Shown: positions 42,356 to 51,541 of the stretch, piece by piece
Position numbering within the stretch: the stretch's first letter is position 1
Layout of the letters: every line of letters starts with the position of its first letter
Assembly (NCBI RefSeq): GCF_902859855.1
Contig: NZ_CADIKH010000029.1
Span: forward strand, 31,323-95,322
Length of the DNA: 64,000 nucleotides
Direction: 5' to 3'
DNA from: Paraburkholderia humisilvae
GTDB lineage: Bacteria; Pseudomonadota; Gammaproteobacteria; Burkholderiales; Burkholderiaceae
Program-made: the position numbers and the translations under genes
Notes under the pieces: model-generated
Database searches by the model: none
Seen by the model: the letters and a program-made list of their open reading frames with translations, nothing else
Told to the model about the DNA's origin: nothing

Positions 42356-43213
42356 TCACAGCCAGTAGACGACGACGTACAGCCCCAGCCACACGACGTC
42401 GACAAAGTGCCAATACCACGCGGCCCCTTCGAACGCGAAGTGATGGTCGGCCGTGAAATGCCCGCGGATCAACCGGATCATCACCACGGTCAGCATCGTG
42501 CCGCCGAGGAATACGTGAAAGCCGTGGAAACCGGTCAGCAGGAAGAACGTCGAACCGTACACACCCGACGCAAGCGTCAGGTTCAGCTCGTTGTACGCGT
42601 GGAAATACTCGAAGCCTTGCATGAACAGGAACGTAAGGCCCAGTACGACCGTTGCCGCAAGCCACGCGATCGCCTTCCTCCGATGATTATCGCGCAGCGC
42701 ATGATGCGACACGGTCAGCGTCGCGCCCGACGACAGCAGCAGCGCCGTATTGATGGTCGGCACCGGCCACGGCGTCATCGACTTGAAGTGGGACACGAGG
42801 TCCGCCGGTCCGATGTTCGGCCATACACCCGTGAAATCCGGCCAGATCAGCTTGTAGTCAAGACTGCCCAGTTGATGCATCGCGATCGCGCGTGCGTAGA
42901 ACAGCGCACCGAAGAACGCGCCGAAGAACATCACTTCGGAGAAGATGAACCAGCTCATGCTCCAGCGGTACGACACGTCGACGCGCTTGCCGTACATCCC
43001 GCCTTCCGATTCGGAAATCGCGTCGCCGAACCAATGCCACAGCGTGAAGAGCAACCAGAGCAGACCGACCAGCGCGGTAAATGGCGCCCACGGCTCGCCG
43101 TTCACCCACGCGGCAAACGACGACAGCATGATCAGCAGCCCCACCGCCGCGCTGATCGGGTGCCGCGACGGGTGCGGTACGAAATAGTACGGGCTCTCGT
43201 TTTGACCGCTCAT
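42356..43213 (-). CDS. ctaE: Cytochrome c oxidase subunit III
   Basis: 285 aa seven-helix core subunit. It has PYYFVPHPSRHPISAAVGLL, RWSMSWFIFSEVMFFGAFF (conserved Glu of the lipid/proton region), ALLLSSGATLTVSHHAL, FEYFHAYNELNLTLASGVYG, TGFHGFHVFLGG and the end FVDVVWLGLYVVVYWL, all hallmark COX3 segments. It supports proton pumping stability in the aa3 complex. It is encoded after ctaG and the DUF2970 gene on the same strand. Confidence 0.97.
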   Translation of the reverse strand: MSGQNESPYYFVPHPSRHPISAAVGLLIMLSSFAAWVNGEPWAPFTALVGLLWLLFTLWHWFGDAISESEGGMYGKRVDVSYRWSMSWFIFSEVMFFGAFFGALFYARAIAMHQLGSLDYKLIWPDFTGVWPNIGPADLVSHFKSMTPWPVPTINTALLLSSGATLTVSHHALRDNHRRKAIAWLAATVVLGLTFLFMQGFEYFHAYNELNLTLASGVYGSTFFLLTGFHGFHVFLGGTMLTVVMIRLIRGHFTADHHFAFEGAAWYWHFVDVVWLGLYVVVYWL

Positions 43214-43385
43214 TCTTGATTCTCCACTTCAGTCCAGTTGTTCCGGGCTTGCCCGGCTGTATCTTCGACGGCACGTCGGTACCGCACCGCTTCGCTTTAA
43301 TCGTCCTGCTCCATCGCCGACCGCATACGCTACACAGCACACTGACCGCGTACTCAACGGCGCAATCCGCCGCGCATGTTCAGCA

Positions 43386-43595
43386 TCAACCCACCACCGC
43401 GTGCACCACGAGAATCAGCACGCCAATGAATACCGCCGCGCAGATCAGCGCCGCGACAATCACGTGCAGCGGATTAAGCTGCGTCGCATCCGCTTCGAGG
43501 TCGCGCCGCTTGCGCACCCCAAAAAACGACCACATCACGGCCTTCATCGATTGGCCGAAACTGCTCTTCCTGCCCGTATGGCCGTTGTCGCTCAT
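43386..43595 (-). CDS. DUF2970 family small membrane protein
   Basis: 69 aa. A cytoplasmic start SFGQSMKAVMWSFFGVRKR is followed by one helix LHVIVAALICAAVFIGVLILVVHAVVG at the C-terminus. The 'K.V.WSFFG.RK' motif plus a terminal helix is DUF2970, found between ctaG and ctaE in many betaproteobacteria; presumed oxidase assembly or stability factor. GGGAGGCG precedes ATG43595; the 16 further upstream codons are dropped. Confidence 0.85.
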   Translation of the reverse strand: MSDNGHTGRKSSFGQSMKAVMWSFFGVRKRRDLEADATQLNPLHVIVAALICAAVFIGVLILVVHAVVG

Positions 43596-43646
43596 GTTTT
43601 TCGCCTCCCGTCGCGCTGCGCTGGCAGCCGCTGTTTCCAGCATGCG

Positions 43647-44243
43647 TCAGGCGGGGTTCGAGCCCTGCCCTGCTGCGTTATCCTTCGCCGGCGAAGCCGG
43701 CGTAATCAGTTCGAAGAACGTGTATGACAAGGTGATCGTCTTCACGTCCTTCGGCAACTTAGGGTCGACCACAAACACGACCGGCAGCAGCTTCGTCTCG
43801 TGCGCGTTGAGTTTTTGCTGCGTGAAACAAAAACATTCGATCTTCTTGAAGTACTCGGTGGCCTCGCGCGGCGCGTAGCTCGGGATCGCCTGAGCATCGA
43901 CCGTGCGTCCTTGCGGATTGGTCACCTGGTACATCACTGTCGTCACTTCGCCCGGATGCACGTCGATGCTGTTCTGCTCCGGCTTGAAACCCAATGGCCC
44001 GCGCGCGTTCGCGTCGAACTCGATCGAAATCGTGCGCGTCATATCGACCTGCGTGTTCTTCGCTTCCGCCGCGCTGGTATCACGCTGCACCAGGTTGTTG
44101 ATACCGGTCACCTGGCAGATCGCACGGTACATCGGCACCAGCGCAAAACCGAAACCGAACATCAGGAACGCCACCACAACGAGCTTGAACAGCATCGAGC
44201 GGTTGAACGAGCGATTGCCCTCGTCCGGCGAATGCATCGACAT
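43647..44243 (-). CDS. ctaG: Cytochrome c oxidase assembly protein CtaG (Cox11)
   Basis: 198 aa copper chaperone for the CuB site of subunit I. A single N-terminal helix (MLFKLVVVAFLMFGFGFALVP) is followed by a periplasmic immunoglobulin-like domain with YRAICQVTGINN, DVHPGEVTTVMYQVTN and the copper-binding KKIECFCFTQQKL (CFCF). GAGGA 6 bases before ATG44243 sets the start, one codon after an in-frame TTG. It ends with a short Ala/Pro-rich tail. Confidence 0.96.
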   Translation of the reverse strand: MSMHSPDEGNRSFNRSMLFKLVVVAFLMFGFGFALVPMYRAICQVTGINNLVQRDTSAAEAKNTQVDMTRTISIEFDANARGPLGFKPEQNSIDVHPGEVTTVMYQVTNPQGRTVDAQAIPSYAPREATEYFKKIECFCFTQQKLNAHETKLLPVVFVVDPKLPKDVKTITLSYTFFELITPASPAKDNAAGQGSNPA

Positions 44244-44280
44244 CAAACTTCCTCAGTGAACCGTCTGAACCGTCAAACGG

Positions 44281-44439
44281 CTACGAAAACCATATCTGCT
44301 TGATAAAGGCGGCCACGAAAAACGCGGCTGCGATAGCAAACAGGATCAAACCAAGCCGCCGGCTGCCTGCGCGAATCTCGTCAGGTGTGCGCGTTTTCGG
44401 TGGTTTCCGGGTCATGCTGGTGTTTCGCGTCGCATCCAT
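44281..44439 (-). CDS. Cytochrome oxidase small assembly protein
   Basis: 52 aa protein with a basic Thr/Pro-rich N-terminus (TRKPPKTRTPDEIRAG) and a single C-terminal helix, LGLILFAIAAAFFVAAFIKQIWF. A tiny single-helix protein of this form lies between ctaD and ctaG in many betaproteobacteria and is annotated as a small oxidase assembly protein. ATG44439 has AGAAAG upstream; an ATG eight codons later is also possible. Its molecular role is not known. Confidence 0.75.
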   Translation of the reverse strand: MDATRNTSMTRKPPKTRTPDEIRAGSRRLGLILFAIAAAFFVAAFIKQIWFS

Positions 44440-44548
44440 GGCTACTTTCTCGAGCCGGCGATCTTGCGGCTTTCCGGTTCCGAACGACGTACTGACGCGG
44501 GAACACGGACAGGCCGAAAGATCGCTATTTCTCTTTCGCCGAATCGGT

Positions 44549-46162
44549 TTACTCGACCGTCGGCGGATGTTCGAACGTATGGAACGGAGCCGGGCTCGGT
44601 ATCGTCCATTCGAGTCCCGTCGCGCCCTCCCACGGCTTGTCACCCGCCTTTTCGAGGTCGCCACCGCCACGATAAGCCGGCAACGCGACCGCGAACAGGA
44701 AGTACACCTGCGCGAGACCGAAGCCGAATGCGCCGATCGTGATCACCTGGTTCCAGTCGGTGAACTGCGCCGGATAGTCAGCATAACGACGCGGCATGCC
44801 TGCGAGCCCAACGAAGTGCATCGGCAGGAACGCAAGGTTGAAGAAGAACAGCGACGCCCAGAAGTGAATCTTGCCGCGCGTCTCGTTGTACATCCAGCCG
44901 GTCCACTTCGGCGACCAGTAGTACCAGCCGGAGAACAGACCAAAGAGCGAACCCGCCACCAGCACGTAGTGAAAGTGCGCGACCACGAAATAGGTGCCGT
45001 GATACTGGATGTCGAGCGGCGCCATCGCGAGCATCAGGCCCGTCAGGCCGCCGAACGTGAACACGAACAGGAAGCCCACCGCGAACAGCATCGGCGTTTC
45101 GAACGTCAGCGAGCCACGCCACATCGTCGCGACCCAGTTGAACACCTTCACGCCGGTCGGCACGGCGATCAGCATCGTCGCGTACATGAAGAACAGCTGG
45201 CCAGTCACCGGCATGCCCGTTGCGAACATGTGGTGCGCCCAGACCATGAACGACAGGATCGCGATCGACGCCGTGGCATACACCATCGAGCTATAGCCGA
45301 ACAGCGGCTTGCGTGCGAACGCCGGGATCACCTGCGACACGATCCCGAACGCCGGCAAGATCATGATGTACACCTCGGGGTGACCGAAGAACCAGAAGAT
45401 GTGCTGGTACATCACCGGGTCGCCGCCGCCTGCCGCGTTGAAGAACGACGTACCGAAGTGGCGATCGAACAGGATCATCGTGATCGCACCTGCGAGCACC
45501 GGCATCACGGCGATCAGCAGGTACGCGGTGATCAGCCACGTCCAGACGAACATCGGCATTTTCATCAGCGTCATGCCGGGTGCGCGCAGGTTCAGGATCG
45601 TCACGACGATATTGATACCGCCCATGATCGACGACGCACCCATGATGTGCACCGCGAAAATCGCGAAGTCCATGCCCGGGCCCATCTGCGTGGACAGCGG
45701 CGCATACAGTGTCCAGCCGGCTGCCGTCGCGCCGCCCGGCACGAAGAACGAACCGACCAGCAGCACGGCGGCGACCGGCAACAGCCAGAAGCTGAAGTTG
45801 TTCATCCGCGCGAAGGCCATGTCGGACGCGCCGATCTGCAGCGGGATCATCCAGTTCGCGAACCCGACGAACGCCGGCATGATCGCGCCGAACACCATGA
45901 TCAGGCCATGCATGGTGGTCAACTGGTTGAAGAATTCGGGACGCATGATCTGCAGGCCCGGCTCGAACAGCTCGGCGCGGATGCCAAGCGCCATCACGCC
46001 CCCGGACAGGAACATGATGAAAGAGAACAGCAGATACAGCTGGCCGATATCCTTGTGGTTGGTGGCGAACAGCCAGCGGCGCCAACCGGTCGGCGTGCCG
46101 TGCGCATGATCGCCGTGCACATGCTCGTGCCCTGGGACAACATCGTGTCCGATGCTAGACAT
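44549..46162 (-). CDS. ctaD: Cytochrome c oxidase subunit I
   Basis: 537 aa twelve-helix catalytic subunit of the aa3 heme-copper oxidase. It contains TTMHGLIMVFGAIMPAFVG (heme a His), the D-channel asparagines nearby, FWFFGHPEVYIMILPAFG (CuB His and the cross-linked Tyr), WAHHMFATGMP (two CuB His) and YFVVAHFHYVLVAG (heme a3 and a ligands). It ends HTFEHPPTVE. TAGGAGA precedes ATG46162. It lies downstream of ctaC and a 34-codon ORF. Confidence 0.98.
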   Translation of the reverse strand: MSSIGHDVVPGHEHVHGDHAHGTPTGWRRWLFATNHKDIGQLYLLFSFIMFLSGGVMALGIRAELFEPGLQIMRPEFFNQLTTMHGLIMVFGAIMPAFVGFANWMIPLQIGASDMAFARMNNFSFWLLPVAAVLLVGSFFVPGGATAAGWTLYAPLSTQMGPGMDFAIFAVHIMGASSIMGGINIVVTILNLRAPGMTLMKMPMFVWTWLITAYLLIAVMPVLAGAITMILFDRHFGTSFFNAAGGGDPVMYQHIFWFFGHPEVYIMILPAFGIVSQVIPAFARKPLFGYSSMVYATASIAILSFMVWAHHMFATGMPVTGQLFFMYATMLIAVPTGVKVFNWVATMWRGSLTFETPMLFAVGFLFVFTFGGLTGLMLAMAPLDIQYHGTYFVVAHFHYVLVAGSLFGLFSGWYYWSPKWTGWMYNETRGKIHFWASLFFFNLAFLPMHFVGLAGMPRRYADYPAQFTDWNQVITIGAFGFGLAQVYFLFAVALPAYRGGGDLEKAGDKPWEGATGLEWTIPSPAPFHTFEHPPTVE

Positions 46163-46171
46163 GACAATCTC

Positions 46172-46276
46172 CTAAAACGAATACTGCTCGGCTGACGGCG
46201 AAGCGTCAGGCCGCAGGGCTGATTCAATACGCAGGGCTTCGCTCGCGACGCCGCCCATGATGTTTTTTGGCTTCAT
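46172..46276 (-). CDS. Possible 34-aa ORF overlapping the ctaC stop
   Basis: A 34-codon frame starting MKPKNIMGGVASEALRIES and ending AEQYSF. Its ATG overlaps the ctaC TGA in an ATGA quadruplet (46276-46273), and its stop is 9 bases before the ctaD start. This coupling geometry is what one expects of a translated small gene. The peptide is soluble-looking, with no membrane helix or domain that I recognise. It may be a real small protein or only a device coupling ctaC and ctaD translation. Confidence 0.45.
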   Translation of the reverse strand: MKPKNIMGGVASEALRIESALRPDASPSAEQYSF

Positions 46277-47565
46277 TGTGCACCCGATGCCGGCGTCGCC
46301 GCCGACGCGCCGGCAGCGTCCGAGGCGCCTGCCGCGGCGCTGCCCGCCGCTGCGGCGTCGCTCGCACCCGCCGCGGCCGCGCCGGCCAGATGATCGCCGC
46401 CTTCGGGCAGCTTGCCGTTGCGCGCATCCGCGACCTGCATCGGCTGCAAGATATCGCCGGTATGGTTGCCCCACGCGTTGCGCTCGAACGTGATGACCGA
46501 CGCGATCTCGACGTTGTTCAGCGTCGGCGCCCACGACGGCATCGCACCCTTGCCGTGCAGCACGATGCTGACGTGCTGAGCGATAGGACCGTTGACGATC
46601 TTGCTGCCGTCGAGCGCCGGGAACTGGCCCACGCCCTTGCCGGTCGGCTGGTGGCACACCGCGCAATTCGCCGCGTAGACCTTCGCGCCGCGCTCGCTCA
46701 GTTCGGTCAGCGTGTACGTGCGGTTCGGATCGTCCGCGCCGGCGGCCAGTTTCTTCTTCTCGTTGTCGACCCACTTTGCGTAGTCTTCATCCGACAACAC
46801 TTCGACGACAACCGGCATGAACGCGTGTTCCTTGCCGCACAGCTCGGTACAGAAGCCGCGGAACGTGCCGACCTTCTCGGCCTTGAACCAGGTATCGCGT
46901 ACGAAGCCCGGAATCGCGTCCTGCTTCACGCCGAACGCGGGCACAAACCACGAGTGCACGACGTCATCAGCGGTGGTGATAATGCGAACCTTCTTGTTGA
47001 CCGGCACGACCAGCGGATTGTCGACTTCCTGCAGATAGGTATCGGTGATCGGTTCCCTGCCGTCCACCTGGGCACGCGGGGTAGAGAGCGTTGAAAGGAA
47101 GCTGATGCCTTCGCCCGGGCCCTTCACGTAGTCGTAGCCCCACTTCCACTGGTAGCCGGTCACCTTGATCGTGAGGTCCGCGTTCGACGTGTCCTTCATC
47201 GCCACTACGGTCCGCGTGGCCGGCAACGCCATCAGCACGACGATGATGAACGGGACAATCGTCCAGATGATTTCGACCGTGGTGCTTTCGTGGAAGTTGG
47301 CGGCCTTATGGCCTTTCGATTTGCGGTGCGCGAACACCGAGTAGAACATCACCCCGAACACGGCGACGAAGATCACCGTACAGAGGACCAGCATGGACAT
47401 GTGCAGGTTGTAGAGCTCTTCAGCGATCTTCGTCACGGGTGGCTGAAGGTTGATCTGGTTGACGCGGGGGCCGCCCGGACTGTCGCCGACTGCAAGGGCG
47501 GCGCCGGCGAAGAGCAGCCCGCTACACGCCAGCACGCCCGTCAGGGCTCGCTTGATTGTTTTCAT
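46273..47565 (-). CDS. ctaC: Cytochrome c oxidase subunit II with fused cytochrome c domain
   Basis: 430 aa. A signal peptide (ending AGAALA) and two helices (about 55-80 and 100-120) precede the CuA domain: VIIGYQWKW-type VTGYQWKWGYDYV, VVHSWFVPAFGVK and the CuA ligands in FRGFCTELCGKEHAFMPV. Residues about 290-375 form a c-type cytochrome with CAVCHQ and an axial Met in GAMPSW. The last 45 residues are an Ala/Gly/Ser/Asp low-complexity tail. ATG47565 begins MKTIKRAL, with AAGGAAG just upstream. First gene of the oxidase cluster. Confidence 0.97.
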   Translation of the reverse strand: MKTIKRALTGVLACSGLLFAGAALAVGDSPGGPRVNQINLQPPVTKIAEELYNLHMSMLVLCTVIFVAVFGVMFYSVFAHRKSKGHKAANFHESTTVEIIWTIVPFIIVVLMALPATRTVVAMKDTSNADLTIKVTGYQWKWGYDYVKGPGEGISFLSTLSTPRAQVDGREPITDTYLQEVDNPLVVPVNKKVRIITTADDVVHSWFVPAFGVKQDAIPGFVRDTWFKAEKVGTFRGFCTELCGKEHAFMPVVVEVLSDEDYAKWVDNEKKKLAAGADDPNRTYTLTELSERGAKVYAANCAVCHQPTGKGVGQFPALDGSKIVNGPIAQHVSIVLHGKGAMPSWAPTLNNVEIASVITFERNAWGNHTGDILQPMQVADARNGKLPEGGDHLAGAAAAGASDAAAAGSAAAGASDAAGASAATPASGAQ

Positions 47566-47725
47566 AGCTTCCTTACCCAAAATTTCCATTCAAACCCTCG
47601 ACCCCGCTGGAAGGCTGTACCGCACCCCCCTGAAGGCGCGGTTCAGTGTTCGTCAGAATGCGCGCGATAGGGCCGTCCCGCCCGCTCATCGCGCGTCGAC
47701 TCGCTGATCGCTCGCGTGACACCCG

Positions 47726-48199
47726 TCAACACTGTCTGAGCCACCTGCGCAGTTCATTCGCGAATTCGGCACGCCGATACTGCGCAAGGTGCTGCCCAAT
47801 CATGATCGTCTCGCCACGCGCGACCAGCTTGATCCGATCGCGCGGCGTTGCTCCCGGTTCGACCCGCACCCAGCGCGGATTGAACTCGAACTGCGTGACA
47901 TCTTCCGCGCTGACCTGTTCGATGACGAGCCGGTTCGGATAAAGCCTGACGCGTTCGTAATCGACCGCATGCCGCGCATACATCGCAAAAGCAACCGCGA
48001 CCGCCAACAACTCGATGCCGGTAAACGGCAGCACCAGCCATGCGCCGCACAGGACCAGCATGAAAGCGATAACCAGCGAGAAGGACGCGAGCGACATGTA
48101 AAACCAGACGAACTGCCGCGGCGACACCGCGCAGTTGCGCTTCATCAGCCAGTCTTTCACGACCGGTTCAGAACTTGTCAGCAGATCGGTTGCTTCCAT
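47726..48199 (-). CDS. DUF2244 family membrane protein
   Basis: 157 aa. After a polar start, two helices (FVWFYMSLASFSLVIAFMLV and LVLPFTGIELLAVAVAFAMY) are followed by a soluble domain with DYERVRLYPNRLVIEQ and FEFNPRWVRVE, ending YRRAEFANELRRWL. This is the DUF2244 pattern, often encoded beside oxidase genes; function unknown. It starts MEATDLLTSS at 48199. It lies upstream of ctaC on the same strand, with a 160-base gap. Confidence 0.85.
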   Translation of the reverse strand: MEATDLLTSSEPVVKDWLMKRNCAVSPRQFVWFYMSLASFSLVIAFMLVLCGAWLVLPFTGIELLAVAVAFAMYARHAVDYERVRLYPNRLVIEQVSAEDVTQFEFNPRWVRVEPGATPRDRIKLVARGETIMIGQHLAQYRRAEFANELRRWLRQC

Positions 48200-48495
48200 C
48201 GCTGCCTCCCGCGTACTGCCCGTCGCCCCATGCCCGGCGGCGTCGCTGCGCTATTTATCCGCCACTGACCCTCTGCCTCGCGTTGCGCCTGCCGCACCAA
48301 TGCGGGGACCCCCGGGCGACAAACTGACGCATTATAGGCGGGTTCTATGGCATCCACAAGCAAGCGTCTATCGGCCTGTAAGCCATATGCGACAAGCCTC
48401 TGCGCCGTTTTGCCGCACTCTGCACAGGTCTTTTTTTACCGGCCTGATTCCAGACATAACGGTTTCACGTGTTCTCCTCTTTAGCGTCGTTTTCG

Positions 48496-49464
48496 TCAAT
48501 GGTTCCTTGAAGGACCGCGTCCGATGTCCTCGATGCGCACGATGCCGTGTCCTTCCGCGGTGGTCCGCGGCACGGCCTTCCATGCATGGCCGTAGATCAC
48601 CTCGAAGGTCAGCGGGATCGTGCCATCCGTGCGCCGGCGCGCTTCGAGCGCCGCCAGCAACGCATGGTGCAGGCGCCGGGCCGGCACGCCCGATGATGCC
48701 GCCGCGCGTTCGAACGGGAAAGCGCCCCAACGGCGCACATCCGTCAACAGCGACTGCGGCGATTGATAGGTGATCGTCAACGTCTCCTGGTCCATCACCG
48801 GAATCTCGAAACCGCTTGCGACCAGCATGTCGCCGAGATCGTGCATATCCACGAAATCGATCACATGCGCACGCGACTGCTCCCCATGCGCGGCTTCGAC
48901 TTGCGCGTACGCGCCGCGCAATTCCTTGAGCGTGTCGGGGCCGAGCGTGCTGAACATCAGCAGGCCACCGACCTTGAGCACGCGCTGCCATTCCGGGAAG
49001 ACGAGATCGGGGCGCGAATGCCAATGCAGCGCCAGATTCGACCAGATCAGGTCGAACGCGTTAGCGGCGAACGGCAGTGCCGCGAAGTCCGCCTGTGCGA
49101 AACGCGGGCCGCGCGCACCGAGCGCCTTGCCGAGCGCGGCCGGCAGGAAGCGGCGCCAGCTCGTGTCGCCGACATCGTGATGCACCGCGCGCGCGAGCAT
49201 CTGCCACGACAGGTCCGTGCCGAAGACGGGCGCCTCCGGAAAACGCTGACGCAGCACCGGCAGATCGTCGCCCGCGCCGCAACCCGCGTCGAGCACGTGC
49301 GCAGGTGCCACCTTGATGTAATCGAGCCGTTCGCGCATGCGCTGCGCGATTTCGCGCGGCAGGAACGCGACCTCGCTGAAGGTCGCCGCACGGCGATCGA
49401 AAATCCGCCTCAGGCGTCGCGAATCATAGGCCGGACGGCTGGATTGGCTTGATGACGGGGACAT
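48496..49464 (-). CDS. bioC: Malonyl-ACP O-methyltransferase-like SAM methyltransferase (BioC-like)
   Basis: 322 aa class I methyltransferase. It has the BioC-like N-terminus (IFDRRAATFSEVAFLPREIA), SAM motif I VLDAGCGAGDDLPVL, acidic FGTDLSWQMLARA, FDLIWSNLALHWHSRPD (the family NLALQW motif) and GGLLMFSTLGPDTLKELR. In biotin synthesis BioC methylates malonyl-ACP. The protein is longer than E. coli BioC (251 aa) by a C-terminal extension, typical for Burkholderiaceae. No bio operon is next to it, so the exact substrate is an inference. It is divergent from comF. Confidence 0.82.
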   Translation of the reverse strand: MSPSSSQSSRPAYDSRRLRRIFDRRAATFSEVAFLPREIAQRMRERLDYIKVAPAHVLDAGCGAGDDLPVLRQRFPEAPVFGTDLSWQMLARAVHHDVGDTSWRRFLPAALGKALGARGPRFAQADFAALPFAANAFDLIWSNLALHWHSRPDLVFPEWQRVLKVGGLLMFSTLGPDTLKELRGAYAQVEAAHGEQSRAHVIDFVDMHDLGDMLVASGFEIPVMDQETLTITYQSPQSLLTDVRRWGAFPFERAAASSGVPARRLHHALLAALEARRRTDGTIPLTFEVIYGHAWKAVPRTTAEGHGIVRIEDIGRGPSRNH

Positions 49465-49645
49465 GGGAGTCGTACTGACGAAGAGTGCGAAGTATACTCG
49501 CTCGCTTCCATCCGTTCAGCGTCGGCGGCTTGCCAGGCGGCGATTCATGCACATCATGCCTCTTTTGCGGCTATTTTCAGCGTCGATTCGTCGTACCTTG
49601 CGTCGTGCAAGGTCGGGGTTGGGTGCGCTGTCGTTTTTGAGATCG

Positions 49646-50404
49646 ATGTTGCCGTCGTCAGATCGGTTCATTCGCTGGTCGAAGCAGGTCTGGCCACAGC
49701 TGGTGCAGTGCTTGCTCCCCAACCTGTGCGCGTTATGCGGCAATATGTCGCATAACACGCTGTGTGACGGCTGCGACGCCGCGTACTGGAACGAAGCGCG
49801 CCTGCGCTGCGCGATCTGCGCGTTTCCGTTGACAGGTTCGTCACGGCGCGCCGGTGCCGCGCGCTATCAATGCGCGGCCTGTCGCGCCGAGCCGCCTCCG
49901 TTCGATGCGACCTTCGCGCTCGCCGACTATCGCGCGCCGCTCGATGCGTTGGCGCTTGGTCTGAAGTTTCGCGCTCGTCTGATGCTGGCGCGCGAGTTTG
50001 CGACACGTCTTGCCGCGCTCGCCGCTGACGCGCCCGATCTCACGCCTCTCCCGGACATCATTGCGCCGGTCCCGCTTGCGTCCGGGCGGCTCGTCGAACG
50101 CGGCTACAACCAGGCGTGGGAAATCGCGCGGCCCTTCGCAAAGGCGCTGCGCGTACCGGCAGACGCGACGCTGATTCGCCGTGTCGTCGAGACCGCGCCG
50201 CAGTCGACGCTCGATCTGAACGCGCGCCGGCAAAACGTCGGCCGCGCATTCGCTGTGACGAAGCCGTTGCACGGTCTGCACGTCGCACTCGTCGACGACG
50301 TGATGACGACCGGCGCCACGCTCGAAGCCCTTGCCCGCACGCTGAAGGCGGCCGGCGCGCGACGCGTGACGAATTTCGTTGTGCTGCGTACGCCGAAACA
50401 CTAG
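49646..50404 (+). CDS. ComF family phosphoribosyltransferase-like protein
   Basis: 252 aa. An N-terminal zinc-binding double-zinc-ribbon (CLLPNLCALCGNMSHNTLCDGC, then CAICAFPL and CAACRAEPPP) precedes a type I phosphoribosyltransferase domain with PVPLASGRLVERGYNQAWEIAR and the PRPP loop VALVDDVMTTGATLEALAR. ComF/GntX proteins act in DNA uptake or, in E. coli, gluconate use; the reaction is unknown. The frame is open from 49463; ATG49646 gives the usual length, but ATG49547 cannot be excluded. It is followed closely by trmL. Confidence 0.85.
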   Translation: MLPSSDRFIRWSKQVWPQLVQCLLPNLCALCGNMSHNTLCDGCDAAYWNEARLRCAICAFPLTGSSRRAGAARYQCAACRAEPPPFDATFALADYRAPLDALALGLKFRARLMLAREFATRLAALAADAPDLTPLPDIIAPVPLASGRLVERGYNQAWEIARPFAKALRVPADATLIRRVVETAPQSTLDLNARRQNVGRAFAVTKPLHGLHVALVDDVMTTGATLEALARTLKAAGARRVTNFVVLRTPKH

Positions 50405-50422
50405 TTCTGGTGATTGCCTGAT

Positions 50423-50893
50423 ATGTTCAATGTCGTTCTTGTCGAACCGGAAATTCCCCCGAATACCGGCAACGTGATCCGCCTGTGCGCCAATACCGGC
50501 GCGCGGCTGCATCTGATCGAACCGCTCGGTTTCCCGCTCGACGACGCGAAAATGCGGCGCGCAGGGCTCGACTATCACGAATACGCGAACATGCACGTGC
50601 ATCGCAACTGGGATGCGTTCGTCGCCGCTGAAACGCCCGAGCCGGCGAGGATGTTCGCATTCACGACACGCGGCTCGAGTCCGTTTCATTCGCATGCCTT
50701 CATGCCCGGCGACTGGTTCGTGTTCGGCGCGGAAACGCGCGGTCTGTCCGATGCGGTGCTGAGCCGCTTCGCCGCCGCGCAGCGCGTACGCTTGCCGATG
50801 CGGCCGGGCAACCGGAGTCTGAATCTGTCGAATACGGTTGCGGTGGTCGTGTTCGAGGCGTGGCGTCAGGCGGGTTTCGAAGGCGGCGCCTGA
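50423..50893 (+). CDS. trmL: tRNA (cytidine(34)-2'-O)-methyltransferase
   Basis: 156 aa SPOUT enzyme that 2'-O-methylates the wobble base of tRNA-Leu. It begins MFNVVLVEPEIPPNTGNVIRLC, with LIEPLGFPLDDAKMRRAGLDY, FVFGAETRGL (knot) and MRPGNRSLNLSNTVAVVVFEA, the full TrmL signature. The length equals E. coli TrmL. The start is ATG50423; a TTG three codons earlier is open. It starts 18 bases after comF, and its last 28 bases overlap the convergent macro-domain gene. Confidence 0.95.
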   Translation: MFNVVLVEPEIPPNTGNVIRLCANTGARLHLIEPLGFPLDDAKMRRAGLDYHEYANMHVHRNWDAFVAAETPEPARMFAFTTRGSSPFHSHAFMPGDWFVFGAETRGLSDAVLSRFAAAQRVRLPMRPGNRSLNLSNTVAVVVFEAWRQAGFEGGA

Positions 50894-51420
50894 TCACGTC
50901 GCGCCGCGAGTTCGCGTTCATAGCGGTCGAACATCGCGTCGTCGAAGCACGCGAAGACCACACGCTCAATGCCACTTGCGTGTGGCAGTGTGTCGATCAC
51001 CGTGGCGAAGGCGATGTGCACCGCGTCGTCAGGCGGGTAGTGGTAGACGCCGCAACTGATCGCCGGAAAGGCGATGCTCCTGAGGTGCGCCTGTTGTGCG
51101 AGCTCGAGCGAGCGCCGGTAGCACGACGCGAGCAGTCCCGCCTCGCCGCGCGCTCCGCCGTGCCACACCGGTCCGACCGCGTGAATCACGTGTCTCGCGG
51201 GCAGCCGGTAACCGCGCGTGATTTTCGCGTCGCCGGTTGCGCAGCCGCCGAGCGTTTCGCATTCACGCAATAGCTCGCGGCCCGCCGCGCGATGAATCGC
51301 GCCATCCACGCCGCCCCCGCCCAGCAACGACATATTCGCCGCATTGACGATCGCATCGACGTCGAGTGTCGTAATGTCGGCAACTTGTGCTTCGAGCGTG
51401 CAATGACCGATGGTAAGCAT
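50866..51420 (-). CDS. Macro domain protein (O-acetyl-ADP-ribose deacetylase-like)
   Basis: 184 aa macro domain of the YmdB/MacroD type. It shows ADITTLDVDAIVNAANMSLLGGGGVDGAIHRAAG (quoted in part: VDAIVNAAN and GGGGVDGAIHRAAG hold the ADP-ribose and catalytic Asp/Gly loop), HVIHAVGPVWHGG and SIAFPAISCGVYHYP. These enzymes hydrolyse O-acetyl-ADP-ribose and mono-ADP-ribosyl bonds. GGAGG 6 bases before ATG51420. It overlaps trmL tail to tail by 28 bases. Confidence 0.93.
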   Translation of the reverse strand: MLTIGHCTLEAQVADITTLDVDAIVNAANMSLLGGGGVDGAIHRAAGRELLRECETLGGCATGDAKITRGYRLPARHVIHAVGPVWHGGARGEAGLLASCYRRSLELAQQAHLRSIAFPAISCGVYHYPPDDAVHIAFATVIDTLPHASGIERVVFACFDDAMFDRYERELAARRDQAPPSKPA

Positions 51421-51541
51421 GGCAACCTCCGGATTCGATGCGACGATGGGCGCCGATATGAAGATGGGACAGCCGCAGGCGCTCGCCGTTCGTTGCGAGT
51501 TCAGGCCCGGCGCTTGCGCTCACGGGCCGGGCGGCCGGCGC

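Noticed and set aside
44300..46195. 631-codon plus-strand frame opposite ctaD and the small assembly protein
   Set aside because: CtaD on the minus strand is unambiguous; the opposite frame is highly charged and lacks any family pattern.
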